Made by a program: the position numbers and the translations under genes. 64,000 nucleotides of DNA from RDYZ01 sp964518905 (GTDB taxonomy: Bacteria > Cyanobacteriota > Cyanobacteriia > Cyanobacteriales > Geitlerinemataceae): the NCBI GenBank assembly GCA_964518905.1, contig CAZFJL010000025.1, positions 1-64,000 of the forward strand. Reading direction: 5' to 3'. Shown here in pieces: positions 62,865 through 64,000 of this stretch; position 1 is the stretch's first letter, and each line of letters starts with the position of its first letter. The notes below the pieces were generated by a model that did no database searches, was not told where the DNA came from, and worked only from the letters and a program-made list of their open reading frames with translations.

Positions 62865-63227
62865 TTAAACGTCGTCAGACTTTAACTCAAAAATACGACC
62901 AACCACCCGCCGAGGAGCAGCATTGCCGCACTCGTCGTCATCACCGATCGGACGCACACACAGCGCAATCCGAGCAACACCGGGCATCAGCCGTACAACT
63001 TCGTCCGAAATTGCCTCCATATGAACCGAGAGCTGCTCGACCTGCGAACAACTCTCGGTAACCACAAACAGCATTCTCTTGCCATCAGAACCGGGGACGA
63101 TCCCGAACTGGCACTGAGTAAACTCGCGGCCTACAGTTGAGGACAGAGAGTCTTTGACGCGCTCGATCGCGGTTTCATAGAGCGTGCGAGACAGCGATCG
63201 ATCTTGGAAGCTCGATTTAGAAATCAT
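62865..63227 (-). CDS. hypothetical DUF-like cyanobacterial protein
   Basis: A 120-residue soluble protein, MISKSSFQDRSLSRTLYETA and onward, with a VGREFTQCQFGIVPGSDGKRMLFVV segment. I do not recognise the family. Composition and length suggest a real gene. It has no clear Shine-Dalgarno site. Confidence 0.6.
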   Translation of the reverse strand: MISKSSFQDRSLSRTLYETAIERVKDSLSSTVGREFTQCQFGIVPGSDGKRMLFVVTESCSQVEQLSVHMEAISDEVVRLMPGVARIALCVRPIGDDDECGNAAPRRVVGRIFELKSDDV

Positions 63228-63596
63228 GAATGCAACAGGAATAGCAAATATCCTTATCAGTGGAGCGAGTCATCACAAGCATGACGCTTGAGATGCTATT
63301 GACTTCACGTTGTCGGTCACGACGTCGGGAACGTTCTGGCTATTGATTGACCGAGCCAAATAATGAAGAGAGTAACGATCGGCGATCGTTAAATTATGTT
63401 AACACGTCCTCTGTTGATTCAGGTGAGAACAACGGTCTCTAGGCGTTAAAGGTTCAGAGTTGATCGATGGTGAAATCTTTACCCCGTCGGCATTTAACCA
63501 CTAATTTTTATCAAGAGAGTATGCGACGGGTATCGTCCTTGAGAATGGTTTTCCGACGCTACATTCCATAAACCTTAGATCTATAAAAGGCATCTC
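63228..63596. other. spacer between the hypothetical gene and tyrA
   Basis: 369 bp, AT-rich near 63390-63420. A GATCGGCGATC inverted repeat at about 63377 is the only pattern. No gene is seen. Confidence 0.4.
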
Positions 63597-64000
63597 TTAT
63601 TTAGCGGCATTCGACTCGCTGGCGAGCAAGATACTGAGCATCTCGATGAGTTGATCGCTTTCATAAACAGCACGTTTTGTTTCCCCACCAAATGCCGTCG
63701 TCGCATTGGCAAACTCCGCAATTAATCCATCTCGATCGCCAGATGTCACCCGATCGGCTAAACGAACAAAGGTTGCCGCGAGTTGCTGAATCGCCTGTTG
63801 GCGCTCTGGAGTGGCAAGCATGATATCGACGTACAGTTCAGCATCTTGACCAAAAAGACGGCTGACCATATCGATACCAATTCGATAAATTGGGCTGGAT
63901 AGATCGAGGCTACGACTAATATCAATTTTGGCGTCAGCGAGAAAAATCCCCAGCCCAAAGGTGGCGAAATGTCGAATCGCCTGAACGGCGATCATCATCT
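63597..64000 (-). CDS. tyrA: TyrA-type prephenate dehydrogenase, 3' part only
   Basis: The last 133 or so residues of a gene that starts beyond the right edge. QAIRHFATFGLGIFLADAKI, then SSPIYRIGIDMVSRLFGQDAELYVDIML, aligns closely, from memory, with the C-terminal domain of E. coli TyrA (the T-protein), more than with the shorter arogenate dehydrogenase typical of cyanobacteria. Such TyrA copies occur in some secondary-metabolism clusters. Whether a chorismate mutase domain is fused at the N-terminus cannot be seen. Confidence 0.8.
   Translation of the reverse strand, partial: MMIAVQAIRHFATFGLGIFLADAKIDISRSLDLSSPIYRIGIDMVSRLFGQDAELYVDIMLATPERQQAIQQLAATFVRLADRVTSGDRDGLIAEFANATTAFGGETKRAVYESDQLIEMLSILLASESNAAK

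Overview
The window is a 64 kb piece of a cyanobacterial chromosome. The evidence is the adjacent photosystem I genes psaF and psaJ, a pheophorbide-a-oxygenase-like Rieske protein, a LabA-like NYN protein, an NrtS-like transporter, several families known almost only from cyanobacteria (DUF3326, DUF928, DUF4327, DUF2811) and very frequent HIP1-type GCGATCGC/CGATCG words. Base composition is moderately GC-rich in genes and lower in intergenic spacers. Gene density is ordinary. There is no rRNA, no CRISPR array and no prophage. One tRNA gene, tRNA-Arg(CCG), is present.

Layout. 1-2740: 3' part of a large LRR-Roc-COR (ROCO) GTPase with an unusual Gly/Asn-rich linker and a helical C-terminus. 2.8-12 kb: cinA, a double-CAP secreted protein, surE, a small membrane protein, a ChW-repeat protein, a DUF3326 protein, a CPBP protease and ispE. 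12-15.5 kb: a MITE-like element and three exported proteins (proline-rich lipoprotein, MORN, DUF928). 15.6-24.4 kb: tRNA-Arg, a GH38 alpha-mannosidase, a 72-aa ORF, metG, a 0.9-kb AT-rich spacer ending in a terminator-like hairpin just before a labA-like gene, and a REC-GGDEF protein. 24.6-34.8 kb: a repeat membrane protein, the Rieske oxygenase, a second MITE, a HAD phosphatase and an alpha/beta hydrolase, the nucleotide-sugar pair UDP-glucuronate decarboxylase plus UDP-glucose dehydrogenase, and a nucleoside-phosphorylase-like gene. 34.9-36.2 kb: an IS200/IS605-type element carrying only tnpB, which is frameshifted. 36.2-46.6 kb: M28 peptidase, ArsS-like radical SAM protein, DUF2202 ferritin-like protein with a Gly/Arg-rich tail, AddB-like nuclease, a repeat-rich spacer, pentapeptide and SIMPL proteins, nrtS and gatA. 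47-50.5 kb: RTX protein, tsaD, psaF-psaJ. 50.8-64 kb: divergent squalene/phytoene-synthase-like protein, DUF4327, a SPOR-like/metalloprotease pair, HerA-like ATPase plus methyltransferase, DUF2811, a spacer with DnaA-box-like words, an SLC12-type transporter, an MBOAT acyltransferase, a hypothetical protein and the 3' end of a TyrA-type prephenate dehydrogenase.

How the genes work together. Most are single-gene housekeeping units. Likely functional groups are uxs-ugd (UDP-glucose to UDP-glucuronate to UDP-xylose), psaF-psaJ (PSI), the SPOR-like/metalloprotease pair (6 bp apart) and the HerA-like/methyltransferase pair. The most distinctive features beyond ordinary genes are dispersed palindromic repeats in four spacers, two MITEs with clear terminal inverted repeats, a possible attenuator or hidden RNA upstream of the labA-like gene, a candidate HLR1 box before psaF, and the ROCO protein's C-terminal architecture. 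I did not see a clearly new multi-gene system. The ROCO protein and the RNA candidates are the best leads.
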